From: Rufibacter sp. XAAS-G3-1
Lineage (GTDB): Bacteria; Bacteroidota; Bacteroidia; Cytophagales; Hymenobacteraceae
Direction of reading: 5' to 3'
DNA length: 64,000 bases
Assembly: GCF_013623775.1 (NCBI RefSeq)
Contig: NZ_JABFAM010000007.1
Location: 124,001 to 188,000 of the forward strand
Below, piece after piece: positions 24,719 to 33,320 of this stretch (position 1 is its first letter; the number at the start of each line of letters is the position of its first letter). Both the position numbers and the translations under genes were made by a program. Under the pieces are notes generated by a model that worked only from the letters and a program-made list of their open reading frames with translations, had not been told where the DNA came from and searched no databases.

Positions 24719-24942
24719 CTCATCTTGTAGGGAAAAAATCTTTTCTAGCTCTTCGGGAGTTTTACTCCCGAATCTGCCTGCAGCGGAGTTCTACTCCGCT
24801 GGGAACCACGGGCAGGTATTGCAAAGGAAGGGGAGTAGAACTCCCCGGCAGCTTGCTTCCGGAGTAGAACTCCGAAAGAGCGGTCTGATTCTCTGGGATT
24901 CTCAGAATATAATTAGCCGCTCATTTTTTCCTGCAAGATTAG
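24719..24942. repeat. R3 element, copy 3
   Basis: The ends CTCATCTTGTAGGGAAAAAA and TTTTTTCCTGCAAGATTAG are inverted. The interior has TTCGGGAGTTTTACTCCCGAA, AGCGGAGTTCTACTCCGCT and TTCCGGAGTAGAACTCCG. Several base changes occur in both arms of a stem (CCA to CTA against TGG to TAG), which suggests selection or gene conversion that keeps the pairing. A CCTCCAAGG/CCAAGGAGG pair flanks the element. Confidence 0.8.
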
Positions 24943-25083
24943 CTCCAAGGAGGGGAACCCTCAATATTATTTTGGAATCGGGAATCATAAGCGAATCAGC
25001 CATTCAAGAGCGATCTTAGATCCATTTTTCAAAAAACAGCCCTAAAACAAACTCAGGACTCAAGACTCAAAACTATTTAAATC

Positions 25084-26007
25084 CTACCGGTGCGTGTCTT
25101 CGTCTTGCAGCAGGCTCAGGTAGCTTTCGTAGCGGGGTAAGGCGATTTTCCCTTTCTTGACGGCTTCCTGCACCACACAACCCGGTTCGTTGACGTGCAC
25201 ACAGTTGTGGAAACGGCATTTGTTCAGGCGCGCGCGCATCTCGGGGAAGTAGTGGGCAATCTCTTCGCGCTTCATCTCCACCACGCCCAGTTCTTTGATG
25301 CCGGGAGTGTCAATGAGATAGGTGCCGGGTTCCACCTCAAACATCTCGGCGAAGGTGGTGGTGTGCACGCCTTTGTCTGAGAACGCCGAAATCTCCGAGG
25401 TTTTAATGTCCAGATCGGGAACCAGGGCGTTCACCAGGGTGCTCTTGCCCACGCCGGAGTGGCCGGTGAACAGAGATACTTTCTGGGCCAGCAAACCTTG
25501 CACCTGGGGCAGACCTTCGCCTGTATGGGCGGAAAGCGGATAGCACGGATACCCAATCTGGCGGTAGAGTTGCATGACCTGGTGCATGTAGCCCCGGGCT
25601 TCCTCGTCATACAAATCCAGTTTGTTGAAAAGCAGGATGGCCGGAATCTGGTACGCCTCGGCGGTCACCAGAAAACGGTCAATAAACCCAAAGGAAGTGC
25701 GCGGCGAAACCAACGTCACCACCAGAAACGCCTGATCTAAGTTGGAGGCCACAATGTGGGCGTGATGCGCCTTGTGGGTAGACTTCCGGATGATGTAGTT
25801 GCGCCGGGGCTTTATTTCCGTGATCACGCCCTGCTGCTCGCCGCCTTCGGGTTCCAGCGTCACGTCATCGCCCACGGCAAGGGGGTTGCTTACCTTTAAG
25901 CCTTTGTTTTTGAATTTTCCGCGAAGGCGGCATTTGTACAGCAGACCATCTGCGTGGTCGCGCACCAAATACCAAGAACCCGTTGATTTTACTACAGTGC
26001 CTGTCAT
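25084..26007 (-). CDS. rsgA: Ribosome small-subunit-dependent GTPase A
   Basis: RsgA is a circularly permuted GTPase that checks late 30S maturation. The protein has an N-terminal OB fold (MTGTVVKSTGSWYLVRDHADG). The G motifs appear in permuted order: NKLDL (G4), SAHTGEG-type G5, GHSGVGKSTLVNAL (G1) and DTPGIKELG (G3). A C-terminal zinc knuckle CRFHNCVHVNEPGC follows. The ATG at 26007 overlaps the waaA stop as ATGA, so the two genes are translationally coupled. A start at 26028 would push the overlap to 25 bases. Confidence 0.95.
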   Translation of the reverse strand: MTGTVVKSTGSWYLVRDHADGLLYKCRLRGKFKNKGLKVSNPLAVGDDVTLEPEGGEQQGVITEIKPRRNYIIRKSTHKAHHAHIVASNLDQAFLVVTLVSPRTSFGFIDRFLVTAEAYQIPAILLFNKLDLYDEEARGYMHQVMQLYRQIGYPCYPLSAHTGEGLPQVQGLLAQKVSLFTGHSGVGKSTLVNALVPDLDIKTSEISAFSDKGVHTTTFAEMFEVEPGTYLIDTPGIKELGVVEMKREEIAHYFPEMRARLNKCRFHNCVHVNEPGCVVQEAVKKGKIALPRYESYLSLLQDEDTHR

Positions 26008-27260
26008 GCTTGGCGCGAAGGTAACCAATATTCTAACGAAGTTAAGATACGGTCAGTAGCCCCGGCCTGTTTTTGCAGATATGCCTGGGTGGCCGCCTTG
26101 ATTTCTTCTCGCGGAGCAGGGTTCTCATGCACCGCTGAAAAGGCTTTGCTCAGTTCCTGGGTGGAGTGTACGCTGAAGGCAACACCGGCCTCCACCAGAT
26201 CAATCGCCTCCTGAAACTTGGCGTATTTGGGCCCGAAGAAAATAGGTGGCCCAAAGGCGGCGGGTTCCAGCGTATTATGCAGACCTTTCCCGAAGGCTCC
26301 GCCCACGTACGCGTAATCGCTGTACTGGTAAAGGCTGGACAGCATGCCAATGTTGTCAATGAGCAGAAGGCGGTAAGAGGCCACGGTAGCGGCATCGGCT
26401 TTTGAGAACCGAATGGCCTGGCCGGCAAATTGCTCTTCCACCCCGCTTAGTTCCTTGTCTTTGATTTCGTGCGGGGCCAGAATGAACTTGAGCGTAGGCA
26501 ACTGTTCCTGCATGAAAGGAAGAAGCACCTGTAGGTCTTCGGGCCAACTGCTGCCAATCACCATCACGGGCGAATGGTCTTTGAACGCCTCTGCTACGGG
26601 AATGGGCGCGGCGTTTTTAGCCGTTTGCAGCACCCGGTCTACGCGCGTGTCACCGGCGGTGCTCACTCTGGTGAAATCAATGCTGGCCAGAAGCCGGGCC
26701 GATGCTGCGTTTTGGGTGTAGATATGCGTAAACCGCTCCAGAATGCGCCGGTAAAAGCCGCCGTTCTTCCGGAAATAGATCTGGTTGGGCCTGAAAATGG
26801 CCGAAACCGAAAACAGCGGAATATGGCGTTGGCGCAGGGCTTTGGTGTAATGGTGCCAGAACTCATACTTCACAAAAACGGCCAGCGTGGGCTGCACCAG
26901 GGAAAGGAATTGCTGGGCGTTCTGGGCGGTATCTAGCGGCAGATAGAAGATAAAGTCTGCCCCGGCATAGTTCTTCCGGACTTCATAGCCCGAAGGGGAG
27001 AAGAACGTGAGGACAATCTTATACTGGGGGAATTTCTGCTTGAATGCTTCTATGAGCGGGCGGCCCTGTTCAAACTCGCCCAGGCTGGCGCAATGGAACC
27101 AGGCCACCGGTGCGGTGTTGTCCCGAAGCTTTTGGGCTATCTCCTCAAAAATCTCCTTCCGTCCGTTCACCCACTGGGCCGCTTTAGGGCTGAAAGGAGC
27201 CGCCAACCGCACACCCAAACCATAGGCCCGTACACCAACTTCGTATAGAATCTTTGACAT
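26004..27260 (-). CDS. waaA: 3-deoxy-D-manno-octulosonic acid (Kdo) transferase
   Basis: WaaA transfers Kdo from CMP-Kdo to lipid IVA at the inner face of the membrane. The 418-residue GT-B protein has FHCASLGEFEQGRPLIEAFK (~54-73), with the catalytic Glu. VLTFFSPSGYEVRKNY, VFVKYEFWHHY, and the CMP-Kdo-binding region AYVGGAFGKGLHNTLEPAAFGPPIFFGP follow. The N-terminal helix (MSKILYEVGVRAYGLGVRLAAP) anchors it. It is the first gene of a waaA-rsgA pair. Confidence 0.94.
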   Translation of the reverse strand: MSKILYEVGVRAYGLGVRLAAPFSPKAAQWVNGRKEIFEEIAQKLRDNTAPVAWFHCASLGEFEQGRPLIEAFKQKFPQYKIVLTFFSPSGYEVRKNYAGADFIFYLPLDTAQNAQQFLSLVQPTLAVFVKYEFWHHYTKALRQRHIPLFSVSAIFRPNQIYFRKNGGFYRRILERFTHIYTQNAASARLLASIDFTRVSTAGDTRVDRVLQTAKNAAPIPVAEAFKDHSPVMVIGSSWPEDLQVLLPFMQEQLPTLKFILAPHEIKDKELSGVEEQFAGQAIRFSKADAATVASYRLLLIDNIGMLSSLYQYSDYAYVGGAFGKGLHNTLEPAAFGPPIFFGPKYAKFQEAIDLVEAGVAFSVHSTQELSKAFSAVHENPAPREEIKAATQAYLQKQAGATDRILTSLEYWLPSRQA

Positions 27261-27569
27261 GACTTAACGGGGGTTATTAAGCTCTAAGTAGCAAGACAAA
27301 TTAACCTATCTATTTTTCCCTCCTGAAAGGATCTTGTGGGCGAACTAGAAAAGCGGTCAATAAACGCCATTGCCGTTCGCCACCTAGAGCCTTCCAGGAA
27401 AACAAGGAGAGAAGAATATATAGTTATTTCTGTACAATTACTTAAAAGCGAGAATTACTGGCATTGTGTAGCTGTTTAAACGGCCAGTAAAGTAAAGATA
27501 CAGCGGAATTTCAAGGGAGACGCAGTATGACGGTAAATTTAACCATTTGTTAGCATTTGCTTTACGGAA

Positions 27570-27606
27570 CGGTTTTAGGGGCGTTTTCCCAAAATCAGCC
27601 CAAAAT
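27570..27606. repeat. R4 palindrome at 27.6 kb
   Basis: GGTTTTAGGGGCGTTTTCCC and AAAATCAGCCCAAAATCC are the arms. Confidence 0.6.
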
Positions 27607-27672
27607 CCATACGTTTGCCCATAGAGGTGAGAACTGGTAGCGGGTGTTCCGCATTTCTGCCGGTGGTTCCCG

Positions 27673-27725
27673 GCGAGTCTGGAGACTCGCTTCATCCCAA
27701 GTCACGAGACTGGAGTCTCGCGCTA
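27673..27725. repeat. GAGTCTGGAGACTC/CGAGACT hairpin repeat, copy 2
   Basis: GCGAGTCTGGAGACTCGC and ACGAGACTGGAGTCTCGCGC flank TTCATCCCAAGTC. It is preceded by GGTGGTTCCCGG, as is copy 3 at 46.4 kb. Confidence 0.68.
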
Positions 27726-27733
27726 GTTTACGT

Positions 27734-27768
27734 AAAACCTGTGAGGTCTTTAAGACCTCACAGGTTTT
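27734..27768. repeat. AAACCTGTGAGGTC palindrome, copy 2
   Basis: AAAACCTGTGAGGTCTT and AAGACCTCACAGGTTTT are perfect arms separated by one base. It directly precedes the R4 copy at 27771. Confidence 0.78.
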
Positions 27769-27770
27769 CG

Positions 27771-27808
27771 CGTTTTCAGGCTGTTTTCCGTAAAACAGCC
27801 CGAAAACG
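27771..27808. repeat. R4 palindrome, most symmetrical copy
   Basis: The 17-base arms CGTTTTCAGGCTGTTTT and AAAACAGCCCGAAAACG differ at one position and surround the loop CCGT. This copy is the best model for the family consensus. Confidence 0.8.
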
Positions 27809-27858
27809 AATTAGCAATGGGTGGGGCCACGCTTTCTGCGCAATATTAGTTAGCAATA

Positions 27859-27889
27859 AAAAAGCTCCCGTTTAGGGCGGGAGCTTTTT
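27859..27889 (-). terminator. Terminator of the peroxiredoxin gene
   Basis: AAAAAGCTCCCG and CGGGAGCTTTTT are perfect 12-base arms with a 7-base loop. It lies 22 bases past the peroxiredoxin stop and is symmetric enough to act both ways. Confidence 0.88.
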
Positions 27890-27910
27890 GGTAAGGTAAG
27901 GAGTGGGAGA

Positions 27911-28540
27911 CTAGCGGGTAGCCAGGTAAGAAGAAACTCCCTCGCGGGTAGCTTCCATTCCTTCTTGGCCTTCTTCCCAGTTGGCTGGGCAGACTTCGCC
28001 TTTTTCCTCAAAGTACTGCAACGCGTCTACCATTCTAAGGGCTTCGTCAATGCTGCGGCCCAGTGGCATGTCATTCACCACCTGATGACGTACAATGCCT
28101 TGCTTGTCAATCAGGAACAGGCCGCGGTAGGCTACCGGCTCGCCTACAAAGATCAGTTCGCCTTCTTCATTGTAGTCATAGTGACCCGCCAATACATCAT
28201 AGTTAGAAGAGATGGTTTTGGTGGCATCGGCTACAAGTGGGTACGTTACGCCTTCAATACCACCTTTGTCGCGGGGCGTGTTCAACCAGGCCCAGTGTGA
28301 CTGGTGGGTGTCTGTAGAGCAACCAACCACGGCTACGCCTTTGCGGGTGAATTCCTCTAAACGATCCTGGAATGCAATGATCTCTGTGGGGCATACAAAG
28401 GTGAAGTCCATTGGGTAGAAGAAGAACACAACGTGCTGCTTTCCAATATATTGGTCTAAGGAAAAGTCTTCTTCAAATTCTAAATCTACTACCGCTGTAG
28501 TTTTAAAAGATGGTGCTTTTTTACCTACTAATACTGCCAT
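27911..28540 (-). CDS. Typical 2-Cys peroxiredoxin (AhpC/Prx1 type)
   Basis: The enzyme reduces H2O2 and organic peroxides in the cytosol. The 209-residue protein has the peroxidatic Cys50 in FTFVCPTE and the resolving Cys184 in GEVCPANW. GCSTDTHQSHWAWLNTPRDKGGI and PVAYRGLFLIDKQGIVRHQVVNDMPLGRS are the conserved blocks between them. The extended C-terminal tail (SSYLATR) is of the Prx1 kind, which is sensitive to overoxidation. No ahpF-like reductase is adjacent. A strong promoter and a terminator make it monocistronic. Confidence 0.95.
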   Translation of the reverse strand: MAVLVGKKAPSFKTTAVVDLEFEEDFSLDQYIGKQHVVFFFYPMDFTFVCPTEIIAFQDRLEEFTRKGVAVVGCSTDTHQSHWAWLNTPRDKGGIEGVTYPLVADATKTISSNYDVLAGHYDYNEEGELIFVGEPVAYRGLFLIDKQGIVRHQVVNDMPLGRSIDEALRMVDALQYFEEKGEVCPANWEEGQEGMEATREGVSSYLATR

Positions 28541-28618
28541 TGTTTAAAGTGATTTTAAATGTGTCTGTAAGAAAAATCCCCTTGGGGTGAGAGAAAACAC
28601 CCCCCGCGAATTGTGGCG

Positions 28619-28650
28619 CAAAGGTAAGACATGGCCTTTTACCCTGCAAA
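28619..28650 (-). promoter_or_regulatory. Peroxiredoxin promoter (TTTG-N20-TACCTTTG)
   Basis: On the - strand TTTG (28647-28650) and TACCTTTG (28619-28626) are separated by 20 bases, an excellent fit to the Bacteroidota sigma consensus. The predicted leader is about 70 bases. Confidence 0.72.
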
Positions 28651-28800
28651 AAAGAAAGATTCTGTGCCTTTAAACTATGCTTGGGACTTGGTTACCTTAA
28701 GTAAACCAATTGACTATAAGTGGAATAGTGCAAAATATGAAAAAATCTTCTGGAGGTGAATTCAAGTGGTCTGGTACGGCCAGACTACCCCTTGGTTTGG

Positions 28801-28829
28801 GTGTGATTTTGACAAAACAGCCCTAAAAC
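28801..28829. repeat. R4 palindrome, partial
   Basis: GTGATTTTGACAAAACAGCC then CTAAAAC preserves only the right arm. It is between lysC and the peroxiredoxin gene. Confidence 0.45.
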
Positions 28830-28878
28830 CGCTTCTCCTTTCAGACTACCAAGGCCTTGCTTAAACCAACGCTTTAGC

Positions 28879-30156
28879 TTAGTGAGGGAAGTCCTGGGTG
28901 GGGCGGCAGACAAACTGGAAGGTCTGGCGGCTGCGCTGCTCCAGGAGGATTTCCTTCCCGCTGGTTAATTTTTCAAGGCTGGCCTGGTCATAGTTTTTGA
29001 TGGTGAACAGGTGCAGCGGCTGGTTGTAGAGAATCACGAATTCTTGGGCCAGTTCTGCCTTCAAGGCCTCTACTCTGGCCTCATCTGCATCTACACACGT
29101 GGAGAAAGAAATGGCGGAGTTCTGCATGAGGTTGATCTTGAGCCGATGTTTGCTCAGGGCCTGGAAAATGGAGCTGAGGTGCTGCTCAGAAATAAACCCG
29201 AAGTCTTTGGTGTGGAAGGAGAGCAGGCATTGGTGCTGTTTCAGGATAAAGGAAGGGGCAATGCGGTCATGCTGGCAATTCCAGATGACGGTACCCGGCT
29301 GGTCTGGGTGCAGGAACGATTTCACGTATAGCGGAATGCAGCGTTGGGCCAGCGGCTGCACCGTCTTGGGGTGAATGACCGAAGCCCCGTAATACGCCAT
29401 CTCAATCGCTTCCTGGTAGGCAATCTCCTCATACCTGATGGTGTCCCGGAAAAGCTTGGGATCTGCGTTAAGAAGACCGGGTACGTCTTTCCAGATGGTA
29501 AGCGATTCGGCCTGCAGGCAGTAGGCGAAAATGGCGGCGCTGAAATCTGAGCCTTCCCGCCCCAGCGTGGTGGTGGCACCCTGGGCGGTGCGGCCTATGA
29601 AGCCTTGGGTAATGATGGGGCTCTCTTGCAGCACCGCAGGAAGGTGTTGTTGGATCTGTTGCTCCGTCCAGTCCCAGTCCAGGCGGCCTTCGCGCCAGGT
29701 AGCATCGGTACGCAGGTACTCACGGCAGTCGAGCCACTGGTTCTGGAAACCCCGGCTGCCCAGGTAATGATGCAGAAGCAGGCTGGAGAGCAGTTCGCCC
29801 ACGCTTATGATCTGATCATACTGCCGGTCAAAGTCGTGGGGTTGAACAGTTTGCAGCGCGTCTTCTAAATACGTGAATTGATTCTGGAGGGAGGCGTATG
29901 CCGGGTGATCCGTTGCCGGGAAAAGCTCCTGTGCAATCTCCTGGTGGTAGTGCCGCATCTCCTGCAACGCATGGGAGTAATCTTCTTGCCTGAACGCCTG
30001 CCCAAACACTTTCTCCAGCGCATTCGTGGTTTTGCCCATGGCCGAAACAACCACCAGAATCTTCTCAGTAGTGGGCACTGTGGTCAGAATATGCAAGACA
30101 TTCCTGAACGCTTCGGCGTTCTTGACAGATGCTCCTCCAAATTTGTAAACAATCAT
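28879..30156 (-). CDS. Aspartate kinase
   Basis: Aspartokinase phosphorylates aspartate as the first step of lysine, threonine and methionine synthesis. The 425-residue monofunctional protein begins MIVYKFGGASVKNAEAF (ATP site KFGGxSV). It continues with VVVSAMGKTTNALEKV, GRTAQGATTTLGREGSDFSAAIFAYCL and VPGLLNADPK. A C-terminal regulatory region with weak ACT-like sequence (FGFISEQHLSSIFQALSKHRLKINLMQNSAISF) follows. The divergent neighbour is fbp, sharing a 123-base promoter region. Confidence 0.93.
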   Translation of the reverse strand: MIVYKFGGASVKNAEAFRNVLHILTTVPTTEKILVVVSAMGKTTNALEKVFGQAFRQEDYSHALQEMRHYHQEIAQELFPATDHPAYASLQNQFTYLEDALQTVQPHDFDRQYDQIISVGELLSSLLLHHYLGSRGFQNQWLDCREYLRTDATWREGRLDWDWTEQQIQQHLPAVLQESPIITQGFIGRTAQGATTTLGREGSDFSAAIFAYCLQAESLTIWKDVPGLLNADPKLFRDTIRYEEIAYQEAIEMAYYGASVIHPKTVQPLAQRCIPLYVKSFLHPDQPGTVIWNCQHDRIAPSFILKQHQCLLSFHTKDFGFISEQHLSSIFQALSKHRLKINLMQNSAISFSTCVDADEARVEALKAELAQEFVILYNQPLHLFTIKNYDQASLEKLTSGKEILLEQRSRQTFQFVCRPTQDFPH

Positions 30157-30196
30157 TTAAATGCGGGTGTTTTGTAAATGTGTTAAATACGGTGTA

Positions 30197-30224
30197 TTTG
30201 GTATTTGTTTAATTGCTATTTTTG
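30197..30224 (+). promoter_or_regulatory. Putative fbp promoter
   Basis: TTTG (30197-30200) and TATTTTTG (30217-30224) lie 16 bases apart, slightly short of the usual spacing. The region also has a direct repeat TTTTGTAAATG at 30169 and 30219, which might be a regulator site for the divergent lysC/fbp pair. Confidence 0.4.
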
Positions 30225-30279
30225 TAAATGAAGCAGTAAGCTGTTGTAATCTTATCGGTTCACTTATCTACCTTATCCT

Positions 30280-31314
30280 ATGACACTAAAAGAAAACCTG
30301 GCTCTTCCGGTGGGCACCACCCTTGACCGTTTCATCATGCGGAAACAAGAAGATTTCCCCTATGCCACCGGTGAATTGTCTCAGTTGCTCCGCGACATAG
30401 CGTTGGCGGCAAAAATAGTAAACCGCGCCATAAACCATGCGGGTCTTACAGATATTGGAGGAGCCTACGGGAAACAGAACGTGCAGGGAGAAGATCAGCA
30501 GAAGTTAGACGTGGTGGCCAACATCCGCTTCATACGGGCTCTGCGCAACGGCGGCGAGGTATGCGCCGTTATTTCTGAGGAAGAGGAAGATGTGATCCAT
30601 ACCGGCAACAACAAAGGCAAGTACATTGTGGCCATTGACCCGCTGGACGGTTCTTCCAACATTGACGTGAACGTGTCCATAGGGACTATTTTCTCTATTT
30701 ACCGCCGCATCTCTGAGACAGGGACGGAGGCTACCATGGAAGACTTTTTCCAGAAAGGCACGGAGCAAGTGGCCGCCGGGTACGTGATCTATGGCTCCAG
30801 CACCATGCTGGTGTACACCACCGGCAATGGCGTGAACGGGTTTACGTATGAGACCTCCCTGGGCGAGTTCTTCCTGTCGCACCCCAACATTACCACGCCC
30901 AAAAATGGCAATATCTATTCTGTCAACGAAGGCGGCTTCAACCATTTCCCAGAAAGCATCAAGCATTACGTAGAGCTGTGCCGCGTGCGGAACTACGCTG
31001 CCCGTTACATTGGATCCTTGGTGGCCGATTTCCACCGAAATTTGCTCAAAGGCGGTATTTACTTGTACCCCAATACGTTGAAATCGCCGGGAGGCAAACT
31101 TAGATTACTGTATGAGTGTAACGCCCTGGCATTTCTGGTGGAACAGGCCGGCGGGAAAGCGTCTGACGGTCGTCAGCGCATTCTGGAGATTCAACCTTCT
31201 GAACTGCACCAGCGCTGCACCTTTTACATAGGGTCTAAGGAAATGGTAGATGAAGTGGAGAACTTGCTGGTAGCCAGGGAAAGACCGGCCAGAGCCGCTT
31301 CTGTGTTGGCGTAA
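30280..31314 (+). CDS. fbp: Class 1 fructose-1,6-bisphosphatase
   Basis: FBPase converts fructose-1,6-bisphosphate to fructose-6-phosphate in gluconeogenesis. The 344-residue protein has the metal-binding ISEEEED (~103-109), the signature [23 protein letters not shown] (~122-144), and the substrate-binding [49 protein letters not shown] then carries the catalytic Glu. The length is standard. It is convergent with the DUF5606 gene across a perfect 74-base palindrome. Confidence 0.96.
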   Translation: MTLKENLALPVGTTLDRFIMRKQEDFPYATGELSQLLRDIALAAKIVNRAINHAGLTDIGGAYGKQNVQGEDQQKLDVVANIRFIRALRNGGEVCAVISEEEEDVIHTGNNKGKYIVAIDPLDGSSNIDVNVSIGTIFSIYRRISETGTEATMEDFFQKGTEQVAAGYVIYGSSTMLVYTTGNGVNGFTYETSLGEFFLSHPNITTPKNGNIYSVNEGGFNHFPESIKHYVELCRVRNYAARYIGSLVADFHRNLLKGGIYLYPNTLKSPGGKLRLLYECNALAFLVEQAGGKASDGRQRILEIQPSELHQRCTFYIGSKEMVDEVENLLVARERPARAASVLA

Positions 31315-31336
31315 ACCGCCCCTTTTTGGCAAATTA

Positions 31337-31410
31337 AGCAGAAACAGCCCATAAACGCCGCGGCCCCCGTCTTAAGACGGGGGCCGCGGCGTTTATGGGC
31401 TGTTTCTGCT
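31337..31410. repeat. Perfect 74-bp palindrome between fbp and the DUF5606 gene
   Basis: The two 37-base arms are perfectly complementary with no spacer (centre CTT/AAG between 31373 and 31374). The outer part, ACAGCCCATAAACG and CGTTTATGGGCTGT, is R4 sequence; the inner GC-rich part CCGCGGCCCCCGTC is unique. It lies 22 bases after the fbp stop and 9 bases from the DUF5606 stop, so it is likely a bidirectional terminator. Such length and perfection are rare in a replicating chromosome. Confidence 0.9.
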
Positions 31411-31419
31411 GGTCAGGGA

Positions 31420-31884
31420 TTATTTCTCGGCAGAGGCTGAGGTTTCGTCCTGAGTGTTCTCAGCGGTGGCCGTGTCTGTTTCAGAGGCCTCTGTGTAAGG
31501 CACAAACTGGTTCACAATGGTGTACCACTGCGCCAGCTTCTTCATGTCTGAGGCATACACGCGCTCCTGGTCATAGTCTGGAAGAACCGATTCTAAAAAG
31601 GAAGCCAACTCTTGGGTGCTGGACTTGGCGTTTACCGGTAGGTCAGAGCCGTACTGTTTTCTGATTCTGTCAAAGATCTCCGCCAGGGGAACCGTATGTT
31701 CCTCGTCATTGGTGTACATAGAGATTTCCTGCAGAATAGAAACCTTGTTCCGGGCCTGGGCGACACTCCGGGTTGGTTTTTCGGTGAGGCTTTCTACAAT
31801 GATTCCATTGCGGGTAGGGGCTACAATTTTGTAGAGGCCGGGCATACCAGAAATAGAAGCGATCTCTTTCAGGTCAAAGGACAT
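31420..31884 (-). CDS. DUF5606 domain protein
   Basis: The 154-residue protein MSFDLKEIASISGMPGLYKIVAPTRNGIIVESL matches the DUF5606 family, which is common in Bacteroidota and of unknown function. The middle is helical (DLPVNAKSSTQELASFLESVLPDYDQERVYASDMKKLAQWY). The last 30 residues are a disordered acidic tail rich in Thr, Ala, Glu and Ser. It is the last gene of an engB-tonB-DUF5606 transcript, with a 27-base gap to the upstream gene. Confidence 0.88.
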   Translation of the reverse strand: MSFDLKEIASISGMPGLYKIVAPTRNGIIVESLTEKPTRSVAQARNKVSILQEISMYTNDEEHTVPLAEIFDRIRKQYGSDLPVNAKSSTQELASFLESVLPDYDQERVYASDMKKLAQWYTIVNQFVPYTEASETDTATAENTQDETSASAEK

Positions 31885-31911
31885 AGAGCTAAGTTAGGTT
31901 ATGATGAATGA

Positions 31912-32289
31912 TTATAGTTTGAAGTTCACGGGCACGCTGTATTGCTGGCTGTAGCCCGGGGCGTTGAATTTGAGGAGTTTCACCACGCGCAGGGCCTCCT
32001 GTCCGGTGCCGCCGCCTACTTCCTTAAGAATTTTGGCATTGCTGATGGCGCCCTCCTCCGTAAGGGTGAAGTGGATGATGCAGGTTCCCATTACCCGGTT
32101 GCGTTTGGCCAGGGCCGGGTATTGGATGTTGCGCTGCAGGTGCGCCACCAGAGAATCCTGCCCGCCTGGGTAATGTTCGGCCACCGGTAATTTCCCGGTC
32201 TGGGCGGTGGCAGGCTTGGTGGTCTGGGCCACCGCACCCGCGGTGAAGAATGCGAAAAGAGCGGCAATAAAAAGGTGTTTTACGTTCAT
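31912..32289 (-). CDS. Secreted TonB C-terminal-domain protein
   Basis: The 125-residue protein has a signal peptide (MNVKHLFIAALFAFFTAGAVAQ) and a single TonB_C-type domain: HYPGGQDSLVAHLQRNIQYPALAKRNRVMGTCIIHFTLTEEGAISNAKIL. It lacks the membrane anchor and Pro-rich linker of a true TonB. It is therefore a free periplasmic domain, whose role (perhaps binding a TonB box or peptidoglycan) is unproven. It sits in the engB operon, 29 bases downstream of engB. Confidence 0.85.
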   Translation of the reverse strand: MNVKHLFIAALFAFFTAGAVAQTTKPATAQTGKLPVAEHYPGGQDSLVAHLQRNIQYPALAKRNRVMGTCIIHFTLTEEGAISNAKILKEVGGGTGQEALRVVKLLKFNAPGYSQQYSVPVNFKL

Positions 32290-32318
32290 TTCTTTAAAAT
32301 TAGGCTTTAAAACAGCAC

Positions 32319-32933
32319 TTATGCCCGGCGCTCTTCCTGATACCGCTGGTTTACGTCACTAATGAACTGAAGGATCTCGTCGCGGCCTTCTTTAGAGGTA
32401 GAGGAACTCTTCATGTACTTTGGCAACTCTTCCCAGTTTTCCTGCAGCGCCTTCATAAATGCCGAAATGTTCATATCAGTTTTCATGCCAGACTGCTTGT
32501 CTGTTTTAGTGAAGATAAGCACAAAAGGTACGCCCATGGTTCCCAGAAGTTCCATGAATTCCAGGTCTGGTTTCTGCGGGGGAAGCCGTGAGTCAATCAA
32601 CACAAAAACGCACGCCAGGTTAGGCCGGTTCTTCATGTAGTAGAGAATCATCTTGCGCCACGCTTCCCGTGAGTCTTTGCTTACCTTGGCCCAGCCGTAG
32701 CCCGGCAAATCCACCAGATACCAGTTGTCATTGATTAAGAAGTGGTTGATTAACTGGGTCTTTCCCGGGAAAGAAGAGGTCTTGGCCAGTTTAAGCCGGT
32801 TGGTAAGCATGTTGATGAGCGAAGACTTGCCCACATTGGAACGACCAATAAAGGCATATTCTGGCAGATCCGTCTGCGGACACAAGTCGGCGCGGGTATT
32901 GCTGGTAACGAACTTTGCATCTTTAATGATCAT
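32319..32933 (-). CDS. engB: Ribosome biogenesis GTP-binding protein EngB/YihA/YsxC
   Basis: EngB is a small TRAFAC GTPase needed for 50S assembly. From the ATG at 32933 the protein has G1 GRSNVGKS (30-37), G3 DLPGYG, and the FTKTDK G4 motif. The DSRLPPQKPDLEFMELLG region is also present. This start is decided by an AGGAGG Shine-Dalgarno sequence seven bases upstream, unusually strong for this phylum; the ATG at 32960 has none. It heads a three-gene operon. Confidence 0.95.
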   Translation of the reverse strand: MIIKDAKFVTSNTRADLCPQTDLPEYAFIGRSNVGKSSLINMLTNRLKLAKTSSFPGKTQLINHFLINDNWYLVDLPGYGWAKVSKDSREAWRKMILYYMKNRPNLACVFVLIDSRLPPQKPDLEFMELLGTMGVPFVLIFTKTDKQSGMKTDMNISAFMKALQENWEELPKYMKSSSTSKEGRDEILQFISDVNQRYQEERRA

Positions 32934-32959
32934 GGTACTTCCTCCTTTTATTATTACCA

Positions 32960-32993
32960 CAAAGGTATCAAATAAACCGCTAACCCTTTCAAA
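32960..32993 (-). promoter_or_regulatory. engB operon promoter (TTTG-N22-TACCTTTG)
   Basis: On the - strand TTTG (32990-32993) and TACCTTTG (32960-32967) are 22 bases apart. Transcription would start ~20 bases before the engB ATG, leaving just room for the AGGAGG site. Confidence 0.65.
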
Positions 32994-33320
32994 ATCTCGC
33001 CGCGGGCAATTCTAGGCGGGCAATCTTAGGTAAATAGTAACCATTTAACTTAAATCACAGTATCGTAGGGCGTACAAGGGTTGTGGATATGATTATCAGT
33101 TAAGATAGTTTTTCTATATTGCGGCACTTTGTTGATAATAGCATTGAAACAATTTAAAAATAGAAATTAACAATCTTAAGATTTTTGATATTATTGTGAG
33201 GCTCTTCAAAGACCACCAATTACTGGGAGAGGGGCACAAGGCAGCCCCAGACCACCGGTTCATTTACTCGTTATTTCCCCTATAAAGTAGCTACTATCCC
33301 TAAACTTTTACCTTTACACT

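Noticed and set aside
24594-25019. A 141-codon + strand open frame upstream of the cyclophilin gene
   Set aside because: It runs through R3 copy 3, and its sequence tracks the palindromes rather than any protein family.
27438-27695. An 85-codon - strand frame starting MKRVSRLAG
   Set aside because: The same MKRVSRLAG start appears at 17624 because both lie in the GAGTCT hairpin repeat, so it is repeat-derived.
28739-28828. A 29-codon + strand frame starting MKKSSGGEF
   Set aside because: It is very short, ends inside an R4 palindrome and has no clear ribosome-binding site.
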